In this document: one piece after another, positions 1 through 11,078 of the stretch | Layout of the letters: every line of letters starts with the position of its first letter | Position numbering within the stretch: the stretch's first letter is position 1 | Assembly (NCBI GenBank): GCA_033725935.1 | Contig: MU867109.1 | Coordinates: 227,458-291,457 of the forward strand | Reading direction: 5' to 3' | Source: Cladorrhinum sp. PSN259 | Lineage: Eukaryota > Ascomycota > Sordariomycetes > Sordariales > Podosporaceae | Length of the DNA stretch: 64,000 nucleotides | The notes under the pieces: model-generated | What the model was told of the DNA's origin: nothing | Databases searched by the model: none | Seen by the model: only the letters and a program-made list of their open reading frames with translations | Made by a program: the position numbers and the translations under genes

Positions 1-565
1 TGCTAACATTGCAGCCTAGCTTCCCTAGGCAATCCATCGCACAGGTGCAATTTGTTGCGAGAAGCATCAGCTTCGCCAAGAAAAAGACAATAATGTGCTA
101 TCAACTCGAATTCCGTACCATTCTCCATACCATTTGATATCCGTGACGTGCATCATTCCGGTCTCGGATCAGAGAGTGATTGGGCAGAGATGGACTGCAT
201 ATGCAGAGTGCGCTGCTCAAAACAGCATTCCCTCCCCTCATTGGCAGTCCAACCCGTGGAGGCATACCATTTCTGCGAGAACCTTCTTCACTTGAGCTCG
301 ACCAACGACAGTCGCCCAGGTATCCAAAGATCCAGCGGGGCATTTGGAGAGGCATACTCTCCTACCTCTGCGAAGAGGGGGAGCCCGATATTAGCTCTTG
401 TCTTGGCTAATCTCTCTGTCTCGACATCTGCTATAAACCCCCCTCTGTTCTTCCGTGCAAGCCACAAAACCTACAAGCCCGGCGTGACACCCTCCCAGTG
501 TGTATCTGCCTTTGATTGTTTTAAAACTCGGCAATTAGCATCTTACTGCTCCTCGTTCCGAAACA
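1..565. other. Upstream flank, no gene recognised
   Basis: No reading frame here shows a recognisable motif. Two overlapping plus-strand frames run through it, but neither looks like protein-coding sequence. The last part probably holds the promoter and leader of the gene starting at 566. Confidence 0.4.
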
Positions 566-1823
566 ATGGACCCATTCTCCATCATTGTGGGCAGCGCTTC
601 CCTGGTCGATGCGGTTGTGAAAGTTACAAATACCATTTCAAGATTCATCAAGGACTTCCACGATGCACGTCCAGAAATGGCTCGCATTTCAGGTGACTTA
701 CAAGTTCTACAGCAGATGTTGGAATTATTGGGCCCAGATTTTTACAGGACAATTGGCGAAGAGTCGGGGTTTAATAGCCATCTGAAAGACCAAATACACA
801 GCTGCATGGGCATTGTTCACGAACTCGAAAAGCTCATTGAATTGTTTCAGAAATCTCGAGCATCATGGGCCTTGACAGGGAAATGTGCGGTGAAATAGAT
901 AGAAAAGAAATTGAAATGGAGTCTGCAGTATTTGAAACTGGCACTCAATATGGAAGGCTTGTGGGTGGCTTCTAACAGACTAGCAAGTGGATCTTGCCAG
1001 AATGCTGACTTGTTTGCATCACAGATCACTGTCCAAGGATATCAAAAGAGGCACGGATGAGATGGCAGAGCGCCTGGAGCATATGTCTGCGCAACTTGAC
1101 CACCTGTCTCGACAATCTGGATTTGCTAACAGATATGATTTTCTACAACCGAACTGCTCCAGGTCATCAACACATCACAGAATCGACCACGACATTGGGG
1201 AGACAACGGACACAACATGGCAAGACTGCGGCTCAAGCTCCTACCATAGCCTTAACTCGACAGATATCATGGATACGTGCCGGACAGCTTCCCCAGCAGT
1301 TCAGGATCCAATATCGGCGCCGTTCCCGTCGAGTAGTTGGTGGAGTGGCTCAACGTTACTTTCGGATGAGAGCGCCTACAGCCAAACAAATGCAGCCCCT
1401 GAATGGAATAACCATCAATTTTCAGTACTAGAAACTGAGGAGATGGGTGCCTCGCTATCATTGCGCGCCGAAGATAACCCCTGGACTGAGTCGAACCAGT
1501 CTCTGTCATGGTACCCTTCGGCGCTCATTGACATATGTCCACCGGCACTCTCACCGATTGCTCAGCTAGAAAAACAGCCCCAAGTAGACCCTTCTACCGA
1601 AAGCATCCGAGATCGGTTCAAACGCCGTGTCAAAGCATTGGCTCCGAGTCGACAGTCCCCCACTTCGACCTCATCATTCTCAAACTCGACATCATGGTAC
1701 GAGAAGCCAAGGAAGACGACCAATCCGACTGCGAAAAGATTTCTGGAGCAAGTCAAACTGAAGGCTAGATCGACTAATACCAGTTTGAGCGTCAAGGAAA
1801 AGGGAGGATTCAATAGTTTATAG
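566..1823 (+). pseudogene. Fungal STAND/Helo-type N-terminal-domain protein, interrupted by TAG
   Basis: The start MDPFSIIVGSASLVDAVVKV and the following helical region match the N-terminal domain found on many fungal NLR-like (STAND) and related proteins, which in known cases is linked to heterokaryon incompatibility or cell death. The frame runs from 566 to an in-frame TAG at 896-898. Directly after it the same frame still reads family-like sequence (KKLKWSLQYLKLALNM). A GT..AG intron at 961-1024, with a GCTGAC branch site, then joins it in frame to a second exon (SLSKDIKRGTDEM...) ending at 1823. The second half is Ser/Thr-rich with no recognised effector or repeat domain, so no NACHT or ankyrin part is present. 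A 39-nt intron at 890-928 would remove the TAG in frame, but it is shorter than usual and would delete conserved residues. Either a nonsense allele or a decayed gene is likely. Confidence 0.6.
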
Positions 1824-1939
1824 GTTCAAATTGAGTAAATAAGTAGCAATAATTCACAGCTTCAGTTTCAATTCCCGTACAGAAATCATACCAACTGCTG
1901 CTTGGCTCCCTCTCATCCGTCATCCAAAATGGGCCCCCT

Positions 1940-2308
1940 TTAAAGACCCCCAACAGCATCAGCAGTCCATTGTGAACCTCCCGACGGAGCCCCGATAGGC
2001 GTATAAGTCCTTATTCCCGTCCTCTTTTCCTCGTCCTCCTCGGCCTTCTTCTTTGCTTTTGTCGACTTGACGGCGGGACTCTGGAATTTGGACATGAATT
2101 TGCTGAGTCTGGAAGGCGGCTTGGGGACGTAGTTCGGGTTTGGGGGGGCTACACGGTCTACGTAGAGGTAGCGGGCGGGGGTTTCTGGTTTTCTTTTGGG
2201 TTGGTCGATGGGTTGGTCGTTCAGGGTTGTGCCGGATGTTGAGGTGCGTGGTTCTTTTGTTTCGGGTTCTGTGGTGGTGGCGGTGGTGTCTTGGTAGGGG
2301 GTAGTCAT
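1940..2308 (-). CDS. Small basic hypothetical protein (122 aa)
   Basis: A single-exon minus-strand frame with a true ATG at 2308 and TAA at 1940-1942. The N-terminal half is Thr/Pro/Glu-rich and probably disordered. The middle (ARYLYVDRV, PNPNYVPKPPSRLSKFMSKF) looks more ordered. A Lys-rich stretch (KSTKAKKKAEEDEEKR) follows, then a Gly-rich end. There is no signal peptide or membrane segment. I do not recognise the family. The coding call rests on length, composition typical of small fungal proteins and the lack of a better frame, so it is moderate. It is convergent with the gene at 566-1823, with 116 bp between stop codons. Confidence 0.55.
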   Translation of the reverse strand: MTTPYQDTTATTTEPETKEPRTSTSGTTLNDQPIDQPKRKPETPARYLYVDRVAPPNPNYVPKPPSRLSKFMSKFQSPAVKSTKAKKKAEEDEEKRTGIRTYTPIGAPSGGSQWTADAVGGL

Positions 2309-3994
2309 CTTGTCTTGCTAGAGATGGACTGTTGTGGAACTCGGCGTGGTCCACTATTCAACGTTGAGACTTTGGGAGAAGGTGGGTTTTCGGTTTTGTT
2401 GAATCAAAGGCTTGAGTGAAGAAGTCAAAGTCAACACTTGCGGGTGGGTGGGTAGTAAAGATTCCCGGCTAGTTTTATATTTTCCAACAACTCCACGCGT
2501 GAAATGGCGAGGAAAAGCAGAACCGTATCAAATGACCTCCTTCTCGGACTTTGATAACCAGTTGTATTACATCAACCGCTTCCGAAGGCTGCTTAGTGTC
2601 ATGTTCAAAACAAGCCATATTTTTTGCACTGCCTACCTTGGCGTGCCATTATTCAGATCCAACGGCAGACGTGGCCGATATGTGGTTACATCGAGTAACA
2701 ATTAGTGCAAAGGCCTTCGCAAATCTCGTTTTCGTTCTGCTTGGTTCCTTCTGATTTTAGAGGAGTTGTTCTCATCGTGTATAGGTACCAGGTAATGTTC
2801 TCTTTGGATGATGAGAGCAAAGTCTTTACTTGAGATCATTATCTAGATTTGATGCAAACTGAAGGCCTAGCGCTTGGCGTATTCCGTTGCAGGGAGCGTT
2901 GCCGGCTCTACGTGTAAGGTATGTAGTTCACTTTTAGGCTAAATACATGACTGTAGTCTGCGCACTTCGATTACAGTACCCATCAACATGGATGTGTTGG
3001 GCGGCCTCCGATGAGGCTGTGTAAAGCTCATAACCAGGCGGGGATATTCCGTCCAAGAGCCGCAAAGGGGTTTCATCGAAAACTGGAGGCAGAAGTGATG
3101 TTGACATCAAGTCACGGCTGGTGTCTCTCTTATAGAGCTCGGACTGGATGCAAGTGCCCTTGATGAGAAGAGATCTTCGGTTGTCTAGGCGGTCTGTTTT
3201 CTGCTCTCCAACCTGTTAACGTAGTTTGAATGAGTCAAATGCTCACTTGTCTTTTGGGGATCATGGCGGTCGTCAACTTTTACCCAGGGACCAACCATCA
3301 TGACCCGGTCAGATTCTGAAATCCGAATGGGCAGACAACAGCTTGGCTGTGGCGGAGTATTACTTCGAGACAAAACAATCGTGTTAACCACAAAGCCAGT
3401 CAGAAAAACTCAAAGTTCAAGTTGTATTTGAAAGTAGGGCAGAGGGACGACAAAGTCAGCCCCCTACCATAAGTCGTAGAGTCAGGCTTTAGTAATTCGT
3501 TCCGTCGAAGCAACCTCCTACCTAGTCAACTTGCTCTTGCGAGAGTGCTAGAGGTTTAAATCTGTCCATTTAGCGATAGTCCAAGTACCTCACAAATTCC
3601 AATGCTTTCTATGTCAGCCACCAAAGTCAAAGAAACTAAACAAGCTCAACGCCACCAAATATACTTTTGTGTCCTGGCACACGCACCCTTATCCCCACTG
3701 CAAAACCGTCTCACTCTCCACCCCCTTTCCCACATGTCAACATGCCGATGACGTTCTCTTAGACAAAAATCACCCCCCTACAATGTCTCAAGTCGATCCA
3801 GACCCCGTGAGACCTCCTCACTTCAGGAATGCAATCACTGATGATCAGCACAGCAACCGCCTCGTGCCAACCATACTTCAGACTACAAGAACTTGGCATA
3901 TAATCCCTCCCTATTTCCCTACTTACCTACCCCTTCTATCTCAGTTCTGAGTCTAACTAGCCATATCCATATCCCTCCTATCAAACCCATAACC
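2309..3994. other. Gene-free stretch upstream of the CAP gene
   Basis: About 1.7 kb without a supportable gene. Short frames at 2412-2705 (+) and 3185-3391 (-) have no motif or coding-like composition. The last 300 bp are C/T-rich (many CCCC and CTCC runs), as is common in fungal promoters and leaders just before an ATG, here that of the secreted CAP protein at 3995. Confidence 0.4.
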
Positions 3995-4633
3995 ATGATC
4001 CCCCAACCCCTTTCCCTCCTCCTCCTTCTTGGAACCTTCCCCTTCCTAACCTCCGCAACCTCCACCACCGACCTCTCCAAGGAAATTTCCCTCAACTCCC
4101 CCTCCCCATCCTCCCCGTCCTTCATCAACTACGTCCTCCAGACCGTCAACCCAATCCGCGCGCAACACGCCGCCGCACCTTTAATCTGGGACCAAACCCT
4201 CACCGCATTCGCCTTACAAAAGGCAAACGGGTGTACACTTAACCATACCGTATGTACATTTCCCATTTCCCCCCCTTTTGTTTTTCCAGTATACTAATAA
4301 ACGCTGTCGCGTAAAAAGGGCCCGTACGGAGAAAACGCCTACTGGACGTACTACTGGCCGCCCGAGACCCAGCCAAACTTCAACGTCGAGATCGAGTCAG
4401 CCTTTCAGAACTGGAACTCCCAGGAGGAAGTAAACGCTTATCTGGCGGGGCCCGAGCACTACCTCGCCGCCGCGCACTTTACGCAGACGGTGTGGAAGGC
4501 TACCCGCCGCATCGGGTGCGCGTTTAGTGCCCGCCAGTGCGTGCAGAACCCGGACCAGGAGTGGTGGTTTTACTGCGATTTCTGGCCCAGGGGGAATTAC
4601 AAGGGGTGGTATGCTGGGAATGTTACTGTTTGA
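3995..4633 (+). CDS. Secreted CAP/PR-1-like (SCP/TAPS) protein
   Basis: Two exons, 3995-4249 and 4319-4633, joined by a 69-nt GTATGT..AAG intron with an ACTAATA branch site, give 189 residues. The start is the ATG preceding a clear signal peptide (MIPQPLSLLLLLGTFPFLTS). An upstream ATG in the same open frame lacks such a signal. CAP signatures are present: an N-terminal helix with NPIRAQHAAAPLIWDQTL, then GPYGENAYW, then HFTQTVWKATRRIGCA, then a C-terminal WWFYCDFWPRGNYKGWYAGNV. The cysteines at CTLNH, IGCAF, RQCVQ and FYCDF fit the usual disulfides. CAP proteins act outside the cell, and several fungal members bind sterols or fatty acids or influence host interaction. Which applies here cannot be told. 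Confidence 0.9.
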
Positions 4634-4827
4634 GATTGGCTGGGTTGGATGGGTGCCATAAAGAATGGGTCGGCAGCAAACAAAGAGTCGAGGGAACAGT
4701 AACTTGCTGGTAATGGTTGACAAAGTGAAGACAGCAAAGTATCTTTCCTTGAAGACAAAAAATAAGTAACAGAAAAGTGGTCTTATTAATGCAATTCTTC
4801 GAGCCAAATGGCGATATCCTCTTGCTG

Positions 4828-4857
4828 TTCAAGTTCTTGTTGTTCAAGTTCTTGTTG
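4828..4857. repeat. Two perfect 15-bp tandem copies
   Basis: The 15-mer TTCAAGTTCTTGTTG occurs twice head to tail about 200 bp downstream of the CAP gene stop. It is a simple repeat with no evident function. Confidence 0.75.
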
Positions 4858-5005
4858 TTCTTGAGGCCATAAAGTTTATGGTTTACAAGTTCTAGTTTAT
4901 CAGGTGACACTCATTTAAACAGCATGCAGTCATCAGAAACATGCATATGTGATGAAAGACCTAACCCTTGTTCCGGGAATCGAAGTACGTTTGCTGACCT
5001 TCATA

Positions 5006-5580
5006 CTACGCCTGAAGTGGCACACAGAATGGCCTGTTCCTTTCCCCTGCCACGACCTCTTCCTCACCCAATCCAGCGAAAGATTCGTCCTCGATGTTCT
5101 TGATACTCTTGTCGAGCTCTAGCGACTCCCTATCCCATCGAATCTTACGGGCACGATCCCACCAGAACCATCCAAGAACCACCAAAGGCCGTCAAGGGGA
5201 TGGTAAAGGCAAAGCATCTGGATCTGAGGGGAAGGTGACTGCCCCCCTGGATCGTTGCCAAAAGACAATATTATTAACACACCGAGTACAGGTTTGCATA
5301 GCTTGGTGACAACCCACCAGTACCAGTCTGGAAGTCGAAGAAAGTCATGCTGAAGATCGATGCCAAGAAGGTACCTGGAAGGAAAGTAGCGCCAAGCAAT
5401 GAGAGCCCCTTCATGGCCTGCTGTCCCTCGTAGTAGCATGGGCGAGACGTCTCTAGTCTCCAGCAATCGTGAGATTTAGCTTAGAGTCCCTCTGAGCGAT
5501 GCTGGCTGTGCTAAAGTTTACCTCATCTCCGGCATCTTCTGGTCAGGCTGAAGGTTGTGCCAAAAACAATTCGCTGCAGC
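5006..5580 (-). pseudogene. Decayed CorA-like Mg2+ transporter gene fragment
   Basis: The minus strand reads the C-terminal signature of fungal CorA-like proteins, spread over several frames. From about 5508 downward: AQRDSKLNLTIAGD, then an in-frame TAG, then RRLAHATTRDS. A one-base loss follows, then MKGLSLLGATFLPGTFLAS and IFSMTFFDFQTG (the conserved first membrane helix and following loop), then SPSYANLYS. A likely intron follows, then TIPLTA. One extra T shifts the frame again to PLVVLGWFWWDRARKIRWD and LELDKSIKNIEDE, ending at TAG 5006-5008. At least one stop and two frameshifts mean no functional protein. The N-terminal part (ankyrin or variable in relatives) was not found; coherent sequence fades out upstream of about 5580-5700. 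The call rests on motif recognition, not alignment. Confidence 0.75.
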
Positions 5581-5700
5581 TTCAAAGCAACCAACAACTT
5601 CCGGCCTAGTTGAGGTGGATTCCACTAAACTTGACGGTAGCATTCTGTAATGCTTTCATTGAGCCTCTGCAGAATCTTGGAGCCCTTCATCCGGCCAGAT

Positions 5701-7351
5701 GTAAGCTCCCTTCAGCGCAGATTTTCTTCCAGTATGCGGAGCCAGTCACGAGAGCTCCTGTGGCGGACTTGCTCTTTCGCTGAAATGAGCTGTGCCAAGA
5801 GCATGCTGGGAATAGAAGAGCATGGCTAATATCTGCCGTGCAGAGAGATATGTGTTTAAGACAGGCTACCAGCTCTGAGGTGGGCGGCATTTGATGTTGA
5901 CTCGGCGAATCCTACTAATTCGTTACGCCGGAAAGAGTGAGAGATTATCAACTCCCGGCCAGTCGTTATTGTCTCTGTACAGACATCGACCTTTCGAAAA
6001 TGAGTTTTGGTATCACATCTAAGCTTAGCCTCAAGTAAATGCAAAGGGCATAAAGATAATGCCTACGCAACCGCGGATCGTCTTGGTCATCGACAAACCT
6101 GCACCAGAAGAAAAAAGCAACTGTGGGCAGTGGCTTCAATGGCCAACAAGGGAAACTTCATTCCCTCCATCACCCCTTTGTGAACATTAAAGGGAAGAGA
6201 GATCACATTGGGTGCAAAGGTTTCCGTATGCTTGACGTCTGTCTGGAGTCTTGATGTTGTTAAGGACATCATCAACTCAGGAGAAACTGGGATATGTACA
6301 TCAGTCGAAGGGCACTCGTGATTTGACACCCATCAGGTAGTTGGGGCGCCGAGAAAGCGTAGACGTGAACAAAGTCCAGAACCTGGTCCTCTGTTAGAAG
6401 TCGTTCATTGTGAGTGCCCAGTGACGGGTCCTATCCCAGAATTAGCATATTAGCTACCCTATATGTATAATATTTCACCGCACCGTGTAATTGAGAATCT
6501 CGAGACATGTCGTCGCCTCCTGGACAGATCAAAATTGGGCAAGATTGTCTTGGAAAATGCTAGAATCCATGTCAAGTATCTATCTTCTGAAGTCAAAATA
6601 ACTCTAAATGCATCATCAGTTGGAACAGGCAGAAGCAGACGAGCGGGGTATGCGCAGCTACCCAACGGAACCAATCAGGGAAATTTTCTGTTCATCACCA
6701 CCTGTTTCTTCTTCGGCCGTGAGATTCCAAGACCTGCAGATGTCCAGATGAAAGCCCCAGATGCAAGACATGATAAAGAACAGCATAGAGCGATGGGTAA
6801 AGTGAGAAGCTCCTAGCTGTTGTTTGCTATCCGACGGTGAGTTGCGGAACAGTTGCAAAGTTCGGACTCCTAAGAATTCAGAAAGATAAAACCCATGGGT
6901 ATTTACACATGTAGCAATGGTTGCTGCATCGGGGATCTCATGGATGGGTGTCGGAAATTGAACCTGGAATCTCGGGGAACTTCCATGCAAGTCCCAAAGA
7001 TCGGGGAGTCAGTGACATCACACAGCTGCTGCAAGCACTCAAATTTAGCGTCAGGTTAGCGGCACAGGGCTTGGAAAAGGGCATCGTTGGTACCAGACCC
7101 CTGTTCTTCAAAGGTCCGACCCGCTGACGTGGGGGTGTTTATCTGCCCAATTCCCCACCTGGATTGCATTTCTTCACATGTTTGCTTCCCTTTTCTTTGT
7201 TCGTTCTTTCAACTGCTGTTGATATAAACACAACCTCGTTACTCGTTTTCCAACATAGTCTGGCGATATAGCGGTCTTCTTTTTGTTTTCAATCCCTCCC
7301 ATTTTCCGAAAGTTTCCTCTGACAGTCCCGTCTCTGATCTTTGCCACGAAC
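5701..7351. other. Gene-poor stretch with possible decayed coding scraps
   Basis: No intact gene is supported. On the minus strand around 6330-6430 one frame reads DPSLGTHNERLL and LDFVHVYAFSAPQLPDG, and near 6140-6200 another reads LPFNVHKGVMEGMKFPLL. These look protein-like but cannot be joined or assigned. The C/T-rich 200 bp before 7352 is probably the promoter and leader of the HD-domain gene. Confidence 0.3.
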
Positions 7352-8216
7352 ATGTCTCCCCACGCTCAGCTAAACGGCACCCATACAAATGGCGTCTCCC
7401 AACCAGATGTTGCCGAAGTACCAGTCCCAGTAATCACTGGCCCATGGACCGTCGACAAGGTTCTCGATACGCTCCCAGATGGAAAGCCGGTTGAGGGATC
7501 AGTCTCCCCATTGGCTTACTTCCACATTCTTGAGAGATTAAAGACGATGAAGCGGGAGGGATGGAGGAGGTTCGGCATCAAAAAGTACAGTTCGTCCTCC
7601 CTTAGCCACAATTCGCTTCTGCTAACCAAATATGTGCAGAGGAGAGTCCATCTCCGACCATATGTACCGAATGTCCATGATGAGCATGCTCGCACCTGCA
7701 TCACTCTCTAGCAGAATAGACATGGCCAAGTGCATGAAGATGTGTCTGATCCACGACATGGCAGAGTCGATTGTCGGCGATATTACACCCGTCGATGGCG
7801 TCGACAAGCCCGAGAAGAGCCGTCGTGAGGCTTCCACGATGGACTACATCACCAAGAACTTGCTGGGCAATGTTGAGGAGGGCAGGGTCGGTGCCGAGAT
7901 TCGTGCAATTTGGCAGGAATATGAGGATTCCAAGACGCTCGAGAGCCACTTTGTCCATGACATTGACAAGATGGAGCTGCTTCTGCAGATGGTCGAGTAC
8001 GAGAAGCGTGGGAAGGGCAAGCTTGACTTGGGCGAGTTCGCGTACGTCAAGACCAGAATCGTGTTGGACGAGGTCAAGGTGTGGGCCGATGAGCTTGTTC
8101 TGGAACGAGAGACCTTCTGGGCCGGACACGCGCATATTAATGGCGAGGCCGGCGTTGAAGGCGGCGTTTCTGCCGAGAAGAAGGCAATGCAGGATGACTA
8201 CTACAACAGAAAATAG
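7352..8216 (+). CDS. HD-domain 5'-deoxynucleotidase-like protein (HDDC2/YfbR type)
   Basis: Two exons, 7352-7584 and 7640-8216, with a 55-nt GTACAG..CAG intron containing GCTAAC, give 269 residues. The metal-binding HD signature is complete: His85 in GESISDHMYRMSMM, then His116-Asp117 in CLIHDMAESIVGDITP, and a later Asp in HFVHDIDKMELLLQM. These fit the HDDC2/YfbR family, whose bacterial and yeast members dephosphorylate deoxynucleoside 5'-monophosphates. The first ~30 residues are a low-complexity extension. I start at ATG 7352 (MSPHAQLNG) rather than the upstream in-frame 7283, because family proteins need no longer leader and a C/T-rich leader lies between. Probably cytosolic or nuclear; a housekeeping role in nucleotide balance is inferred. 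Confidence 0.88.
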
Positions 8217-9317
8217 AAGGCGCCGGACGGTTCAATGTATACAATGCGTTTCGGTCAACCGGATTTACGAAGTAATGATGATAATTATTTGGGTCTGTTT
8301 GGAGCATGGCGCCTTGTATTGCAAAAAAGAGGTATGAGTCGAGAGTTGAGAGAAGGAAAATCAAGATCATTGCTATGCAGGTTGCAGGATGCAGTGCCGC
8401 ATGGCTCTCTCGATCGTCATTGTAGGAGGACCCAGAGATTTTGGTGGGGTTGAAAGTGCCCGCATGAAATTCTGTTGTTCTTGGCCCCAAGTGACAGGCT
8501 TTTGCCACAGCAACCATCCGTCTCCTGAATTTGTATCCCAGGCCGTGGCGACGGCAGCGTGTGCTTGGCCATCCGGATGACAGTGCGCTAGTGAATCTGT
8601 ACTTCGATACAAGACACCAGGACCCTTTAACCTCCACTTGTCCCTTCAATCCATTGTTTTGCGTCGCCGAGTTCAGCAAACAACACACCACGGCTGTTCG
8701 CAGAACGATCGCTACGTCGCTACGTCACGTCGCATGCCACCGTTACCGGACCATTGACAGCTATGTGCGTGTGCGATGTAGATGGATGTCCTGTACCTCA
8801 ACGACACCAGCCATAAAATCCACCGCGCAGAAACACCAGTGAAAACGGCCACTTCGGCTACAACGGCTTCCCCCACATCTCGAGACCGATTCTTTGGATA
8901 ACGAAGAGGGGAACTATAATAATAACAGCGCTAGCTTCGCTGCTTCAGGGTCTGTCTCAACGAGAGGTTGGATACCCGGAGTAGCTTGGCGGTGAGGCTG
9001 TCATCGATCCCGGTCGCTTGAAAGGCCCTCAACCATTTGGGACCGATTCTGGTTGGCTGTGACAAGCTCAACAACCCCACATCGGCGATACCTCAACAAG
9101 AGGGATCACGAGGACTGGCGAATCGAATTCCGACCACACCGCCCTTGTTTTTTTTGCAAGGCGACGAAACAGAACGAAGGGCAGAAAGCGGATACAACAC
9201 CGGCGACGAGCACGAGATGCAGGCGATTTCCTGCGATAAAGGAAAGGCAAACCACCAATATCAATTCTCTAATCTGTAATATCTTTTGGGGACAAGAAAC
9301 TCAATTCAGACGCCACC
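8217..9317. other. Intergenic, 3' flank and promoter
   Basis: A 1.1-kb gap between two plus-strand genes. Short frames here (8235-8453, 8531-8842, 9037-9279) have no coherent motifs. Repeated CTACGTCGCTACGTCACGTCG near 8710-8732 contains an ACGTCA-like core that could bind a bZIP factor, but this is only a sequence resemblance. Confidence 0.35.
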
Positions 9318-11078
9318 ATGTCGTTCCAACCACAGTTCCATGTGCCTGGCACATTTACCTTTGAGAGTGGCTCAACGAGACCCGGACAGGCACTAAGCGC
9401 GGGCATCTTTCGCCCGCCTGCGCACTCCCCGCCGGAGTCGACTTACGGAAGCCTTTATTCGGATATTTCCATGTCAAATACCCAGGCGACGGGCACGGCG
9501 AAGCGAAAACGAATGGGCGCACGAGAGTCAACACCGGCGGGGTGGGAACGGAACATGGATGTGGACTCGATGCATGATTCGAGAGAAGATGACAGAAGTC
9601 GCCAGATTAGATATACTCTGGCAGGCCAGATCAATGCGACGCCCTTTGGGCCAGCTGTTGGTGCCGAGAATGGTCTGTTGGAGGAGAGTGTCTACTCTGA
9701 CGTTGACTACAGAAAACGATTAGGGCCGACGAACGAACCCGAATCGCCATCGGATCAACCGTACGACGCCGGAAATGCCGAAGAGCCAGAGACGAGGCCA
9801 CCAGGATGGAGCATCTTCAACCCACTTGGGACGATAGGAGAGATGGTGGGCAAGGTGTGGGAATTTTGCAGGACGGGAGCGTTCAGAGGATTTCACGCAG
9901 GAGGGGGAAATGGATACACGTTCAATGGGACGACGGTTACCGAGACCAAACCCACGGGGACCGATCGAGGTCAAGTTCAAGCATGGTGCAACGAGCACGA
10001 TATTCCCACCCTCCCAAGCGACGCCCCCCCCATAAACAATACATTATCCGATCCATTTCAACAAGCATTCTCGCCATTTACAAACATTTATCAGGATGAT
10101 TACGATTCTCCGGATTCAACCCAGCGACCGGCCGCAAAACGGCGTCAAGTCAGCGCAAACAGAGATGAGCTAAGGAATTGGGTGGTGGTGGATGAACAAC
10201 CAGAGGAGAACCAAAAACCCGCAAACACATTCAGCGCCGGACTCAAGGCCGCCGCCTCTTCCAGGCCGCACGCACCAATACGCACGCGGTCGACCTTTCA
10301 CGCCAGCTCCGGGCGCCGAATCAGCGCTCCCTCGACAAAATTTACGGGTGGCACCCCGCGGGCGCGTTCATCCCTGGCGCGCATCTCCCACGCCGAATCC
10401 CCGGACGTCAACCGCAGCTTCACACCGACTCCCAGGGAACCAGCGAGTTTCGCCTCTCCAAGACAGTCCACTGCCACTCCTGTCCATCACGAAACACCAA
10501 GTCGTATCCCCGTCCCAAGACAATCCTACAGCAGTAACCCGTTCATCACGCAACCCACCCTCACCTCACCTATCTCCCCCACTACCACAGCAGGACTCAG
10601 TTCGGCCTCCCGGCCATCAAGTCGGCAGTCACCCCGACACAGTATTGGCTCCTCCCTCCCTTCTACCTCTTCAAGCATATCCCGCCCTTCGACGAGTTTA
10701 TCCCGTCCCATCTCACCGACGAAACCAAACGGCATTCACCGAAGAAACCAATCTGGCGCCTCGGCATCCGCAAGACGACACTCACTGCTCTCGTCCTCGG
10801 GCGTATTAGTAGATGCAGACACAACAGTGCAGGCCAGTCCGAGGTTGAGCGCGGAGGCCAAACAGCTTGCTCAGAAGAAACTGGCAGTTGAAAAGGAGAC
10901 CGACGCTAAAGTTGATGCTTTCAATGCTAGGTTGATGGCTATGATCAGGCAGGGGAGGGAGGCGCTGGGGACAAAAGTTGAGGTTGAGATGGTTGATGAT
11001 TTTGGGGGAGCGGGAGGAGGAGGTGGAGGTGGTGGTGGTGGGACAGGATGGGAGGATGATGAGGATTCTTATTTGTGA
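9318..11078 (+). CDS. Ser/Pro-rich hypothetical protein, probably nuclear (586 aa)
   Basis: One long exon from ATG 9318 (context GCCACCATGTCG, a strong fungal start) to TGA 11076-11078. An N-terminal module begins MSFQPQFHVPGTFTFESGS and is followed by a basic KRKR cluster, a possible nuclear signal. A Trp/Phe-rich stretch (GWSIFNPLGTIGEMVGKVWEF) lies near residues 162-185. Residues about 300-500 are Ser/Pro/Arg-rich and likely disordered. A helical stretch (LSAEAKQLAQKKLAVEKETD, then FNARLMAMIRQGREALG) comes near 515-555. The protein ends with a run of about ten Gly and an acidic end. I do not recognise a named domain. Open frames in other registers between 10192 and 10809 are composition shadows of the Ser/Pro region. 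Confidence 0.85.
   Translation: MSFQPQFHVPGTFTFESGSTRPGQALSAGIFRPPAHSPPESTYGSLYSDISMSNTQATGTAKRKRMGARESTPAGWERNMDVDSMHDSREDDRSRQIRYTLAGQINATPFGPAVGAENGLLEESVYSDVDYRKRLGPTNEPESPSDQPYDAGNAEEPETRPPGWSIFNPLGTIGEMVGKVWEFCRTGAFRGFHAGGGNGYTFNGTTVTETKPTGTDRGQVQAWCNEHDIPTLPSDAPPINNTLSDPFQQAFSPFTNIYQDDYDSPDSTQRPAAKRRQVSANRDELRNWVVVDEQPEENQKPANTFSAGLKAAASSRPHAPIRTRSTFHASSGRRISAPSTKFTGGTPRARSSLARISHAESPDVNRSFTPTPREPASFASPRQSTATPVHHETPSRIPVPRQSYSSNPFITQPTLTSPISPTTTAGLSSASRPSSRQSPRHSIGSSLPSTSSSISRPSTSLSRPISPTKPNGIHRRNQSGASASARRHSLLSSSGVLVDADTTVQASPRLSAEAKQLAQKKLAVEKETDAKVDAFNARLMAMIRQGREALGTKVEVEMVDDFGGAGGGGGGGGGGTGWEDDEDSYL

Noticed and set aside
4397..4807. 136-codon minus-strand frame overlapping the CAP gene
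   Set aside because: Antisense to a clear CAP domain exon and lacking motifs.
6040..6430. Protein-like scraps on the minus strand
   Set aside because: Three frames each give short plausible pieces, but none can be joined or assigned, so no gene is called.
10192..10809. 205-codon plus-strand frame rich in Pro/Arg
   Set aside because: Lies inside the Ser/Pro-rich gene at 9318-11078 in another register; its composition follows from that gene's codons.
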